37,364 nucleotides of DNA from CAZIOH01 sp964540815. GTDB lineage: Bacteria > Myxococcota_A > Polyangia > Fen-1088. The stretch covers positions 1 to 37,364 of the forward strand of contig CAZIOH010000067.1 in NCBI GenBank assembly GCA_964540815.1, given 5' to 3'. Under the pieces are notes generated by a model. That model ran no database searches. It was given only the letters and a program-made list of their open reading frames with translations, and had not been told where the DNA came from. Positions 9,052 to 16,651 of this stretch are shown here, one piece after another. Both the position numbers and the translations under genes were made by a program. Position 1 is the first letter of the stretch. Each line of letters starts with the position of its first letter.

Positions 9052-9795
9052 TCAGATCCAGGTGTCCGGCGCCGCTCGGATCGTGCGTTCGGCGAGGTCG
9101 CGCTCCTCCGCGAGATCGACCTCGAGCCACCCGATGCCGCTCACGTCGCGGCAGCGCGGACGCTCGGCCGAGCTGCCTGCCGCGGCGAGCTCCGCGAGCA
9201 CCCGCTCGACGTGGATCGCGCTGCCCTCGCGGCCGAGCACGGCATCCGCCGCGGCCCAGTACCGCTCAGCCGCGGCCTGTGGAACCCGGGTCATCCCGAC
9301 ATAGCCAGCGTCGAAGGTGCCGAGGGTCTTGGCGATGGCCGACACCCGGCCCTCCGGATCGCGGGCCACCTTCATGTCGTCCGCCCCGAGGGGCCGGTCC
9401 ACGTCGATGAACGCCGTGACCCAGTCCACGGGTGCCGCCACCCGGGCCGCGACGCCGGGCCTGTAGATGTGATCGACGTTCATGAGGAGGAATTCCCCGC
9501 CGAGGTGCGGGCGGGCCGCCATCAGGGACAGGAGGTTGCCCTCCCGGAACCGCGGATTCTCGACCAGGCGGACCGGGGTCGTGCGCGCACGGGCAAGCTC
9601 GCCGAGCGCGGCCCGCACCTCGGCGAAGCCGAACCCGCCCACCACCACGATCTCGCTCGGGGCCAGCCTCTCCGCGAAGCGCAGGGCGTGCCCCAACAAG
9701 GGCTCGCCAGCGACGGGGATCAAGGCCTTGGGCAGACGCTCGGTCAGGACCCCGAGTCGACTTCCGAGCCCTGCCGCCAGCAGCGCGACCTGCAC
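9052..9795 (-). CDS. MobA-like nucleotidyltransferase, resembling inositol-1-phosphate cytidylyltransferases
   Basis: This 247-residue enzyme starts QVALLAAGLGSRLG and continues to PKALIPVAGEPLLGHAL, the nucleotide-binding signature of sugar-phosphate and alcohol-phosphate nucleotidyltransferases. MNVDHIY supplies the metal-binding aspartate. A DDMKV...GRVSAIAKTL...DAGYVGM stretch and a late GIGWLEVDLAEE resemble, from memory, CTP:inositol-1-phosphate cytidylyltransferase domains. The frame opens to 9951, but that would overlap the upstream HAD gene by about 140 nt. I chose GTG 9793-9795 because the core motif starts there, 16 nt after the HAD stop. It would activate a phosphorylated sugar or polyol as an NDP derivative in the cytoplasm. 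The CTP and inositol specificity is only an inference. Confidence 0.82.
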   Translation of the reverse strand: MQVALLAAGLGSRLGVLTERLPKALIPVAGEPLLGHALRFAERLAPSEIVVVGGFGFAEVRAALGELARARTTPVRLVENPRFREGNLLSLMAARPHLGGEFLLMNVDHIYRPGVAARVAAPVDWVTAFIDVDRPLGADDMKVARDPEGRVSAIAKTLGTFDAGYVGMTRVPQAAAERYWAAADAVLGREGSAIHVERVLAELAAAGSSAERPRCRDVSGIGWLEVDLAEERDLAERTIRAAPDTWI

Positions 9796-9811
9796 GAGAG
9801 CGCGCTCGCCC

Positions 9812-10732
9812 TCAGCGGGTCGACGCCGGCGCGACCGCGACCAGGGCCGCGGACGGGCCGGGGTTCGGGTTCGGCGCAGGGACATGGGCCGAGGACTGTC
9901 CCCCCGCGCCCGGCCGGGAACCGGGGCCGACCTTGCGCGCCGCGGGGTCACGCACCGAGGCCGCGGCCCAGCCCCCCTCGAACAGGCGTGGGAGCTCGGA
10001 GAAGCGCTTGATGACCGGGGTCTCGGGGAAGCGCAGCGTGAAACGCTCCCGCGAGAAGGTCCCCGCCACCCCCACGAAGTCCAGCCCCTCGCGCTCGGCG
10101 ATCTCGCCGTCGTGCAAGGAGTCCCCGACGAACAGCATCTGCGCCCGATCGATCCCGAAGACCGCCTCGGCCCGCTCGATGTGGGGGCGTCCCTTGCTCA
10201 TCCCGTCCCCGAACCCGAGGACCAGGTCGAAGGCGAAACCGGCGCTGGCGGCAAACGCCGCGACGTTCTCGCTTCCATTGTTCGAGGAGACGGCGATGAG
10301 CACCCCCCGGGACCGCATCTCGTCGAGCGCCCGGATCACCTCGACCGGCATGCGGATGTGGTTGCAGCGCTCGGGCTTGCCGGCCTCGAAGCGCCGCGCC
10401 GCCTCGGCGTTGCGCGGATCCCCCGGAAACACCGCCTCGAGCTGCCGAAAGAACGGCAGCCCGCAGGTCGCGATGTAGAGCTCCCGGGCGAGCGCCGAAG
10501 GGGTTCCGTGGATCTGCCCCATGACCTCGGTCGCGAGATCCGCCAGGATCGGCATGCTGTCGATGAGGGTGCCGTCGAGATCACACAGCAGCACCCGGGG
10601 CAGCCTCAGGCCACCGCCGGCGCCGACCGCGGCGGAGGGCTCAGCCGCCTGGCCCGCCAGCTCGCCAGAGCCGCCGCCCGGGCGCTTCGGGTGGACCCTC
10701 GAGAGGTCGGCCGCTGCCGAATGAAGTGACAT
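9812..10732 (-). CDS. HAD-superfamily phosphatase
   Basis: This 306-residue protein has the full haloacid-dehalogenase motif set. Motif I is LLCDLDGTLIDS with nucleophile D51 and acid/base D53. Motif II is IAVSSNNGS, a lysine lies in GMSKGRPHIERA, and motif IV is FVGDSLHDGE. An alpha-helical cap follows motif I, as in phosphoglycolate-phosphatase-type enzymes. The first 44 and last 45 residues are Ala/Pro/Gly-rich and outside the usual family core. The true start may therefore lie inside, but ATG 10732 is the only convincing early one. It precedes the nucleotidyltransferase by 16 nt. Together they could supply or recycle a phosphorylated precursor for the locus. The substrate is unknown. Confidence 0.85.
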   Translation of the reverse strand: MSLHSAAADLSRVHPKRPGGGSGELAGQAAEPSAAVGAGGGLRLPRVLLCDLDGTLIDSMPILADLATEVMGQIHGTPSALARELYIATCGLPFFRQLEAVFPGDPRNAEAARRFEAGKPERCNHIRMPVEVIRALDEMRSRGVLIAVSSNNGSENVAAFAASAGFAFDLVLGFGDGMSKGRPHIERAEAVFGIDRAQMLFVGDSLHDGEIAEREGLDFVGVAGTFSRERFTLRFPETPVIKRFSELPRLFEGGWAAASVRDPAARKVGPGSRPGAGGQSSAHVPAPNPNPGPSAALVAVAPASTR

Positions 10733-10909
10733 GCTGCCACAACAAGCAATCCGGGAACCACCGGTCGTGCGCCCAGAAGGCAGCGAATCTCACAGCTCGG
10801 TGACGAACCGCCAGGCCCGGTGTCAGGAACTCAACACCGACAAGGTGGTAAACAATCGTCAACAGCCCCGTCACGGGAAGGTAACTGGGGTCACTCGGGG
10901 ACCGCCCGG

Positions 10910-12325
10910 TCAGGCCCCGACAATCAGGAAGTAACGAAACGCCTTGGCCTCGAGCCCGTAGCCGGCATCGAAGCCCACCAGCGGAACGGCGACCGAGCGC
11001 AGGAAGAACCGCAGGCCGGCCCCGACCGCGTTGTGGAAGTCGCGGCCCCAATCGAGCTTCTGCTCGACGTACCGAGGGTCAAAGGTGCGCTGGTCGTAGC
11101 TGGTGCGGATCAGGTACATCCCGTCGGGGGTGAGGTCGCCGGGCAGATTGCGATTCCAGATCAGCGAGCTGTCGAAGAACCCGAGGCCGCGGATGTCGAG
11201 CGCCCCGAGCGAGACCAAGGGGAAGTGATATTCGACGTGCCCACCGAAGGAGGTGTCGCCCCGGAACTGCTGCGCCAGATAGCCCCGCAGGCCGGGCCCG
11301 CCGGCGGTGGGATCCCACCAGATCGGGATGTTCCGGCCGATCGTCCCGCCGACCGAATACACGAAATTGTGGCGGCGAAAGACCCGTACCCCGTGCTCCC
11401 AGGAGACCGAGGCGCGCCAGAAGTCGAAGTCCCCGCCGAAGGCCGCCCCCCCGAGATCGACCGAGCCGCTGAGCGCAGTCCCCATCATGATCGCGAACTC
11501 CCGGGCCCGCCAGTCGAACGAGATGGCCGCCCGCCCGATGCCCATCACGCCTCCCCGGCTGGTGGCAGCCTCCGGATCGGGGGGCAGCTGCGGGATCCCG
11601 GTGGCGGGATCTCGGAGGACGAGCTTGTCCGCCAGATACGACACGTGGTCGCGCCGCCAGGAGACCTGGGTGCGGACCCGGCGAAACCAGGCCACGCCGA
11701 TGGCGGGCTCGATGCCATACGAGTCGAAGGTCGATTCGCGCCAGGGATTGAGGGCGAGCGCGGTGTTGACGTTGTACTCGGGGATGACCTGCCGCTGGAT
11801 GATCGCCTTCATCTCCCAGTAGATCCAGGTACCGAAGAGCGAGGGATCGCGGTAGGCGATGAGGCCGCCGGAGTCGAGCGAGGCCCAGCGGCCGCCGACC
11901 ACCATCTGCTTGCCCCGCCCGAAGAGGTTGCCGTGAACGAAGAGCAACCCGATCGAGCGGTTGTTCGAGGCCCACGAGCCGGTCGGCACCGGGGCCCAGG
12001 GGAACTTGTCCTTGACGGCGATGTTCACCCGGACCCCCCGCCGGTACGCCTCCCACCACACGTTCACGTCGGAGAAGAGCCCGGCGGTGTTGAGCCGCTC
12101 GCGGACCGACGCGAGGGTGTCTTCCTCGAGCGTGTCGCCGATGCGGACGCCCGCCAGGGAACGAATGGTGTCCTCGGTGGTCCGGGAGTTCCCGAGCACC
12201 CGCACGTCCACGATGTCCTCCCCGATCGCGAAGGCGGGCGCACCGCCCCGGCCGATGGCGAGCGTCGAGGTGACGAGGAGGAAGAGGAGAAGGCGTGCTC
12301 GCAACGGGCGCATCACCCGGATCAT
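10910..12325 (-). CDS. Omp85 (BamA/TamA-like) outer-membrane protein with a single POTRA domain
   Basis: This 471-residue protein has a classical signal peptide (basic RPLRAR, a leucine-rich core, cleavage after APAFA near residue 33). One POTRA domain follows at about residues 38-107, with VRVLGNSRTTEDTIRSL and LNTAGLFSDVNVW. The remaining C-terminal part alternates hydrophobic and polar residues like a beta-barrel. GLRGYLAQQF near residue 345 is the conserved RGY motif of the sixth extracellular loop. BamA has five POTRAs and TamA three, so this is a minimal member. ATG 12325 or 12313 could be the start; earlier codons back to 12475 would spoil the signal peptide. Its role, insertion of an outer-membrane protein or export of a lipid, is unknown. 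It is divergent from an RND exporter. Confidence 0.85.
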   Translation of the reverse strand: MIRVMRPLRARLLLFLLVTSTLAIGRGGAPAFAIGEDIVDVRVLGNSRTTEDTIRSLAGVRIGDTLEEDTLASVRERLNTAGLFSDVNVWWEAYRRGVRVNIAVKDKFPWAPVPTGSWASNNRSIGLLFVHGNLFGRGKQMVVGGRWASLDSGGLIAYRDPSLFGTWIYWEMKAIIQRQVIPEYNVNTALALNPWRESTFDSYGIEPAIGVAWFRRVRTQVSWRRDHVSYLADKLVLRDPATGIPQLPPDPEAATSRGGVMGIGRAAISFDWRAREFAIMMGTALSGSVDLGGAAFGGDFDFWRASVSWEHGVRVFRRHNFVYSVGGTIGRNIPIWWDPTAGGPGLRGYLAQQFRGDTSFGGHVEYHFPLVSLGALDIRGLGFFDSSLIWNRNLPGDLTPDGMYLIRTSYDQRTFDPRYVEQKLDWGRDFHNAVGAGLRFFLRSVAVPLVGFDAGYGLEAKAFRYFLIVGA

Positions 12326-12355
12326 CGTGACGACGATCTTACACCACCACCCCCG

Positions 12356-12385
12356 TTCGGCAGATTTCATGAGATCTTTGCCGAA
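12356..12385. promoter_or_regulatory. Inverted repeat between the divergent Omp85 and RND genes
   Basis: TTCGGCA (12356-12362) and TGCCGAA (12379-12385) are perfect inverted copies. They are extended inward by GAT/ATC with a two-base asymmetry, and the dyad is centred near 12370. It sits in the 153-bp divergent intergenic region, so it fits an operator shared by both genes better than a terminator. Confidence 0.4.
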
Positions 12386-12478
12386 GGGTGCGGGCGAGCC
12401 GACGGGCCGGCGAGCCGTGCTCCCGACGTCGAGAAACTGCCAGATCGGCGGTTCCCTGCTAAGTTCGCGCGGCAAGAG

Positions 12479-14962
12479 ATGTCAGCCTCGACCCCGACAG
12501 AGCCATCGCCGAGCCCCGAGCGCCCGAGCGGGATCATCCGGCTACGCTCGCACCCGGGGACGGTGCTGTTCGGTGCGGGGGTGCTGCTGGTGGTGGCGCT
12601 GACCCTGACCGCGCGGCTCGGGCTGCGCACCTCGTTCTCCGAGCTCCTGCCCAGCGACGACCCTGGCGTGGTGGCCCTGCAGAAGACCAGCAAGCGCATC
12701 GGTGACCTGTCGCTGCTGCTGGTCGGGATTCACTCCCCCGACCCCGAGGCCAACATCCGGTACGCCGAGCTGCTCACCGCGAAGCTCCGGGCGCTGCCCC
12801 GGGACGTGGCCGCCCTCGCCACTTACAATGTCCGCGACGTCCGGGACTTCTTCGAGGCCAACAAGTGGCTCTACGTCGCGGAGCCGGATCTGGAGAGCAT
12901 CCGCGACCGGCTGCGCAAGGAGATAAACCAGCGCAAGAACCCCCTGTTCGTGGATCTCGGGGGCGACGAGGACGAGTCGCTCGACTCGATGCAAAAGCGC
13001 ATCGCGGGCGGGAGCGACAAGCTCGGTGACCGTTTCCCGGATGGGCTGTTCGCCACCGCGGACAAGAGCTACGTCTGGGTGGCCACGCTGCCGCCCGGGG
13101 GCCTCTTCGTCGAGCATGCCGGGGACAGCCTGTGGACCGCGGTCAACCGGCTGGTGGCGGAGAACCCGCCGCGGGCGTTCCACCCCCAGATGACGGTGCA
13201 GCTCGGGGGTCCCGTCGCCACGGCCATCGCCAGCCGGCAGGCCATCGAGCGCGACATCCTGGGCGTGACCGTGACGTGCGTGGTGATCGTGGCGGCCTCG
13301 ATCGCCCTTTACTTCCGCCGGCTGCGCTCCTTGCCCCTCATCGGCGCCCCGGCGGTGCTCGGGACGCTGATGGCGTTCGCTGTGGCCGATCTGGCCTTCG
13401 GATATCTCACCTCCTCCACCGCGTTCCTCGGGTCGATCATCGTCGGCAACGGGATCAACTACGCGATCGTTCTCCTGTCCCGCTACGAGGAGGATCGCGT
13501 GCGGGGGATGGCCTCGCCGGCGGCCATGGACGCCGCCATTCGCGACACCTGGCGGGCCACCGGCGTGGCGTCGCTGTCGGCCTCGGCGGCCTATGCGTCG
13601 CTGATGGTGACGAGCTTCCGGGGGTTCTACCAGTTCGGGGTCATGGCCTCCGCCGGCGCGCTCATGTGCTGGTGTGCCACCTACACCGTGCTGCCCGCCA
13701 TGGTTGCCATCCTCGACGAGCGCACGCGCAAGGGCGGGAAAGGCAGCCGCCCCGCGCGTCCGCCCTTCCGCCTCGATGCCCTGTCGCGCGTCTCGTCGCG
13801 CCACTTCCGGCCGCTGGTGCTCGGCCTCGGGACCTTGACCGTGGTGGCCACCTTCGGCGGTCGGCACTTCCTGCAGGATCCCTTCGAGTACGACTTCCGC
13901 AAGCTCAACGCCAAGATCGAGTCCACCGACGAGGCCAAGCAGTTCGGCCAGAAGGTGGACCAGATCTTCGGTCGATGGCCCTCGCCGACCATCATCGTCG
14001 CCGACTCGGTGTCGGGGGTGGAGGCGATCCGCAGCACGATTCGCAAGCAGGATCGCGAGCGGTCCAGGTCGGATCCGCTGCACCGCGAGGTGATCGGGCA
14101 GATCACCACCGTCTGGGATCTGCTGCCCGGCACCCCGGAGGTCCAGGCCCGCAAGCTGAAGATCCTGGCGCAGATTCGCAAGCTGGTGGCCGATCCCGCG
14201 CTCGAGGCCGCCAGCCCCGACGAGCGGGCCAAGCTGGCCAAGGTCGATCCCTCGCCTGGGCTGCACGCCCTCGGACCGGCCGACCTTCCCCCCATCGCGC
14301 GCCGCCCGTTCACCGAGGTGGACGGCTCGGTGGGCAAGGTGGTGCTCGTGTATCCCATCGAGCACGGGATCTCGGTGTGGTCGGGCAAGGATCTGCTCCA
14401 GATGGCGTCGGTGCTGCAAGAGCTTGACCTCCCGGATGGCAGCATCCTCGAGACCTCGGGCAGCGCGGTGGTCTTCGGGGCCATGATCCGCTCGGTGCTG
14501 CGGGACGGGCCGATCGCCACGGGCGCGTCGTTGCTGGCCGTGCTCTTGATCGTGATGCTCACCATCCGGCCGGCGCGGGCGGGCGGGCTGGCCCTCGCGA
14601 CCTTGCTGCTCGGGGTGGTGTGGATGGTCGGCGCGGCGGGGTGGGCGGGCGTTCGCGTGACCTTCCTGAACTTCATCGCCCTGCCGATCACCTTCGGCAT
14701 CGGCGCCGAGTATGCCCTCAACGTGGTGTCGCGCTACCGACAGGACGGCGACATCACCCGGGCCATCAACTCGACCGGAGCGGCGGTGGCGCTGTGCTCC
14801 TGGACCACCATCGTCGGCTATGGCTCGCTGCTGGCGGCCCGCAACCAGGCGCTGCGCGGGTTTGGCCTCATGGCCATCCTCGGCGAGATCTCCTGCCTCG
14901 GCGCCGCCCTCATGGCGCTGCCGGCGGTCGTATTGTGGTGGGCGGCGCGGGGGAAAGCCTGA
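12479..14962 (+). CDS. RND/MMPL-family exporter
   Basis: This 827-residue inner-membrane protein has the duplicated RND architecture. It has one N-terminal transmembrane helix (about 27-50), a large periplasmic domain (about 50-255), and five helices between about 258 and 413. A second copy follows: one helix near 443-461, a periplasmic domain to about 675, and five helices to about 823. The motifs NGINYAIVLLSRYEE and GIGAEYALNVVSRYRQ mark the fourth helix of each half, as in MMPL and hopanoid-transporter-like (HpnN) proteins. These use the proton gradient to move lipids or other hydrophobic molecules. The frame is open far upstream, but similarity begins at ATG 12479. A weak extended -10 (TGCTAAGTT) lies just before it. 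Substrate unknown; a lipid is plausible beside an Omp85 protein. Confidence 0.88.
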   Translation: MSASTPTEPSPSPERPSGIIRLRSHPGTVLFGAGVLLVVALTLTARLGLRTSFSELLPSDDPGVVALQKTSKRIGDLSLLLVGIHSPDPEANIRYAELLTAKLRALPRDVAALATYNVRDVRDFFEANKWLYVAEPDLESIRDRLRKEINQRKNPLFVDLGGDEDESLDSMQKRIAGGSDKLGDRFPDGLFATADKSYVWVATLPPGGLFVEHAGDSLWTAVNRLVAENPPRAFHPQMTVQLGGPVATAIASRQAIERDILGVTVTCVVIVAASIALYFRRLRSLPLIGAPAVLGTLMAFAVADLAFGYLTSSTAFLGSIIVGNGINYAIVLLSRYEEDRVRGMASPAAMDAAIRDTWRATGVASLSASAAYASLMVTSFRGFYQFGVMASAGALMCWCATYTVLPAMVAILDERTRKGGKGSRPARPPFRLDALSRVSSRHFRPLVLGLGTLTVVATFGGRHFLQDPFEYDFRKLNAKIESTDEAKQFGQKVDQIFGRWPSPTIIVADSVSGVEAIRSTIRKQDRERSRSDPLHREVIGQITTVWDLLPGTPEVQARKLKILAQIRKLVADPALEAASPDERAKLAKVDPSPGLHALGPADLPPIARRPFTEVDGSVGKVVLVYPIEHGISVWSGKDLLQMASVLQELDLPDGSILETSGSAVVFGAMIRSVLRDGPIATGASLLAVLLIVMLTIRPARAGGLALATLLLGVVWMVGAAGWAGVRVTFLNFIALPITFGIGAEYALNVVSRYRQDGDITRAINSTGAAVALCSWTTIVGYGSLLAARNQALRGFGLMAILGEISCLGAALMALPAVVLWWAARGKA

Positions 14963-15290
14963 GGGTGGGGCCGAGGGTGCCGCTCGGGCCGGGTGACGGG
15001 AGCGGAGCTGCACGTGGGGCAACAGGTGGGGCAAGAGGAAGGGCGACCCGGGTGGTCTCCGCGCGCGACCGCAAGACCCCGGCCGTCGACGCAATCAGGA
15101 AGAGCCCCATCAGCACCCACACCACCCCGAAGGTCAGGTGACGCCGACGGGCGGTGACGCGGCGGGGATCGTCGTCGTCGAGCTCGCGGGTTGGGTTCTT
15201 GCGGCCGAGCGTGAAGGCGCGAATGGTGCCGCCCAGCACCAGGGCGGCACCGACGACGTAGAAGACCAGTGGAGGGATGACCACGTTCAT
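14910..15290 (-). CDS. Small two-helix membrane protein of unknown function
   Basis: This 126-residue protein has two hydrophobic helices: VIPPLVFYVVGAALVLGGTI (about 4-23) and LTFGVVWVLMGLFLIAST (about 52-69). A charged cytoplasmic-looking segment rich in Asp and Arg (ELDDDDPRR) lies between them. The C-terminal 50 residues are Pro/Ala-rich and poorly conserved in character. Its 3' end overlaps the RND exporter gene by 53 nt on the opposite strand. I do not recognise a family. The helix pattern and codon use support a real gene, although the Shine-Dalgarno before ATG 15290 is weak. The Pro-rich tail could be partly non-conserved read-through. Confidence 0.6.
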   Translation of the reverse strand: MNVVIPPLVFYVVGAALVLGGTIRAFTLGRKNPTRELDDDDPRRVTARRRHLTFGVVWVLMGLFLIASTAGVLRSRAETTRVALPLAPPVAPRAAPLPSPGPSGTLGPTLRLSPAPPTTIRPPAAP

Positions 15291-15410
15291 TTCGGGCGGA
15301 GTGTAGCGCGTCCCCAGCGAGGTCGGGCCGCGGCGGGAGCGCGGGCCGTTTCGCCGGCGAAGCGCCGGGGGAACGGCCTCGGTCTTGCTTGGACCGGACG
15401 CGATGGGCGG

Positions 15411-15448
15411 CCAGGGACGCTTGCGTCGTCCAGGGACGCTTGCGTCGT
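15411..15448. repeat. Perfect tandem duplication of a 19-bp hairpin-forming unit
   Basis: CCAGGGACGCTTGCGTCGT occurs twice in direct succession (15411-15429 and 15430-15448), followed by CCC. Each copy contains GGGACG...CGTCCC and GACGC-TT-GCGTC, so it can fold on itself. It lies in the 209-bp divergent region between the small membrane protein (15290) and the GT4 gene (15500). It could be paired operator sites or a replication-slippage duplication. Confidence 0.6.
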
Positions 15449-15499
15449 CCCTTCGTCCACACTTTCACTTCGGTTCGTTGGCAAGCCAGCCGGCATCGA

Positions 15500-16651
15500 A
15501 TGCACGTGCACAAACACAAGGTCCTGCTCTTCATTCCCAACCTCCAGCAGGGGGGCGCAGAGCGCCAGATCCTGGAGCTGGCGCGAAACCTCCCCGAGCG
15601 CTTCGAGACGACCCTGTGCGTGTGGAACGACGCGGTCCACTACCGCGAGCTGCTGGCCGAGGGTGAGCCCCGTCATGTCCTCGGGGTGCGGCGCATGAGC
15701 CTGGCCGGGCTCCATGCCCTCGAGGACGTCCTGGCGCTCGAGCGCCCCGAGATCCTGCATTCGTATCGCGACAAAGCCAACTTCTGGGCGCGGCTGGCGG
15801 TGCGGCGCGTCCCGGTGCCGATCGTCCTCACCAGCGTGCGCAGCCGCGCCATGCGGCTTCTCTATCTGCTCTCGGAGTGGCGGCTCTCCCGGCACTCGGA
15901 TCGCGTGCTGACCAACTCCGAGGGGGTGCGTCGCGAGCTCACCCGGTGGGCCCGGGTGGACGCCTCCAAGATCCAGGTCATTCACAACTTCATCGATCTC
16001 GAGCGCTTCCAGCCTCCGAGCGAGCGGGCGCGCACCGAGGCGCGGGCCCACTTCGCGCTCGGGCCCGAGGATCTGATGCTGGTGGTCCCGGGGCGCATAA
16101 GCCTGCAGAAGCACCAGCTCGGGCTCATGCGCTCGCTGGCCTGGCTGCAGGGCCGTGGGCAGCTGCCTGCCGGGGTGCGGATCTTCCTGGCCGGACGTGA
16201 GCGGGATCGCGCCTACGCCTGGCTGCTGCGCCGACAGATCGACTGGCTCGGCCTCGGCCCGCGCGTCGTGCACCTCGGAGCGGTCACCGATCACGACATG
16301 CCGCGCCTCTACCACGCCGCCGATGCGCTGATCTTGCCGTCGCTGTGGGAGGGCCTGCCGAACGTGGTCCTCGAGGGGGCCGCCTGCGGGCTGCCGGCGA
16401 TCGTGTCGCACGCGGCGAACGTCGACGGGCTGGTGGTGGAGGGCCAGAGCGGCTTCGAGGTCCCGACCTTCGATCGGATCGCCCTCGGGCGGGCGATCGC
16501 CCGCATGATCGAGCTCGGCGAGGACCAGCGACGCCGCATGGGCGCCTTCGGGCGCGCGCACGTGGCGGCGAAGTTCGGACCCGAGCGCATCCTCGCCGAG
16601 ACCGTGCGGCTCTACGACACGCTGCTGGCGGAGAAGGGACTGCTGTCCTGA
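15500..16651 (+). CDS. GT4-family glycosyltransferase
   Basis: This 383-residue GT-B enzyme has the acceptor loop PNLQQGGAERQ near the N-terminus. Its C-terminal donor domain contains VVPGRISLQKHQ and the E-x7-E motif EGLPNVVLE (E284 and E292) that binds the nucleotide sugar. An in-frame opening extends 111 nt further upstream, but those residues are Arg-rich and unlike the family. I therefore take ATG 15500, where MHVHKHKVLLFIPN begins the first beta strand; no clear ribosome binding site is seen. Its TGA shares one base with the ATG of the amidotransferase (TGATG), so it is the first gene of a four-gene surface-polysaccharide operon. It acts at the cytoplasmic face of the inner membrane. 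Sugar specificity is unknown. Confidence 0.9.
   Translation: MHVHKHKVLLFIPNLQQGGAERQILELARNLPERFETTLCVWNDAVHYRELLAEGEPRHVLGVRRMSLAGLHALEDVLALERPEILHSYRDKANFWARLAVRRVPVPIVLTSVRSRAMRLLYLLSEWRLSRHSDRVLTNSEGVRRELTRWARVDASKIQVIHNFIDLERFQPPSERARTEARAHFALGPEDLMLVVPGRISLQKHQLGLMRSLAWLQGRGQLPAGVRIFLAGRERDRAYAWLLRRQIDWLGLGPRVVHLGAVTDHDMPRLYHAADALILPSLWEGLPNVVLEGAACGLPAIVSHAANVDGLVVEGQSGFEVPTFDRIALGRAIARMIELGEDQRRRMGAFGRAHVAAKFGPERILAETVRLYDTLLAEKGLLS

Noticed and set aside
9796..9951. N-terminal extension of the nucleotidyltransferase
   Set aside because: It overlaps the HAD gene and is Arg/Pro-rich; the nucleotide-binding motif begins at the GTG at 9795.
12326..12475. N-terminal extension of the Omp85 protein
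   Set aside because: It would bury the signal peptide and cross the inverted repeat region.
10820..12478. In-frame N-terminal extension of the RND exporter
   Set aside because: The extension is antisense to the Omp85 gene and shows no hydrophobic or family pattern; RND similarity starts at 12479.
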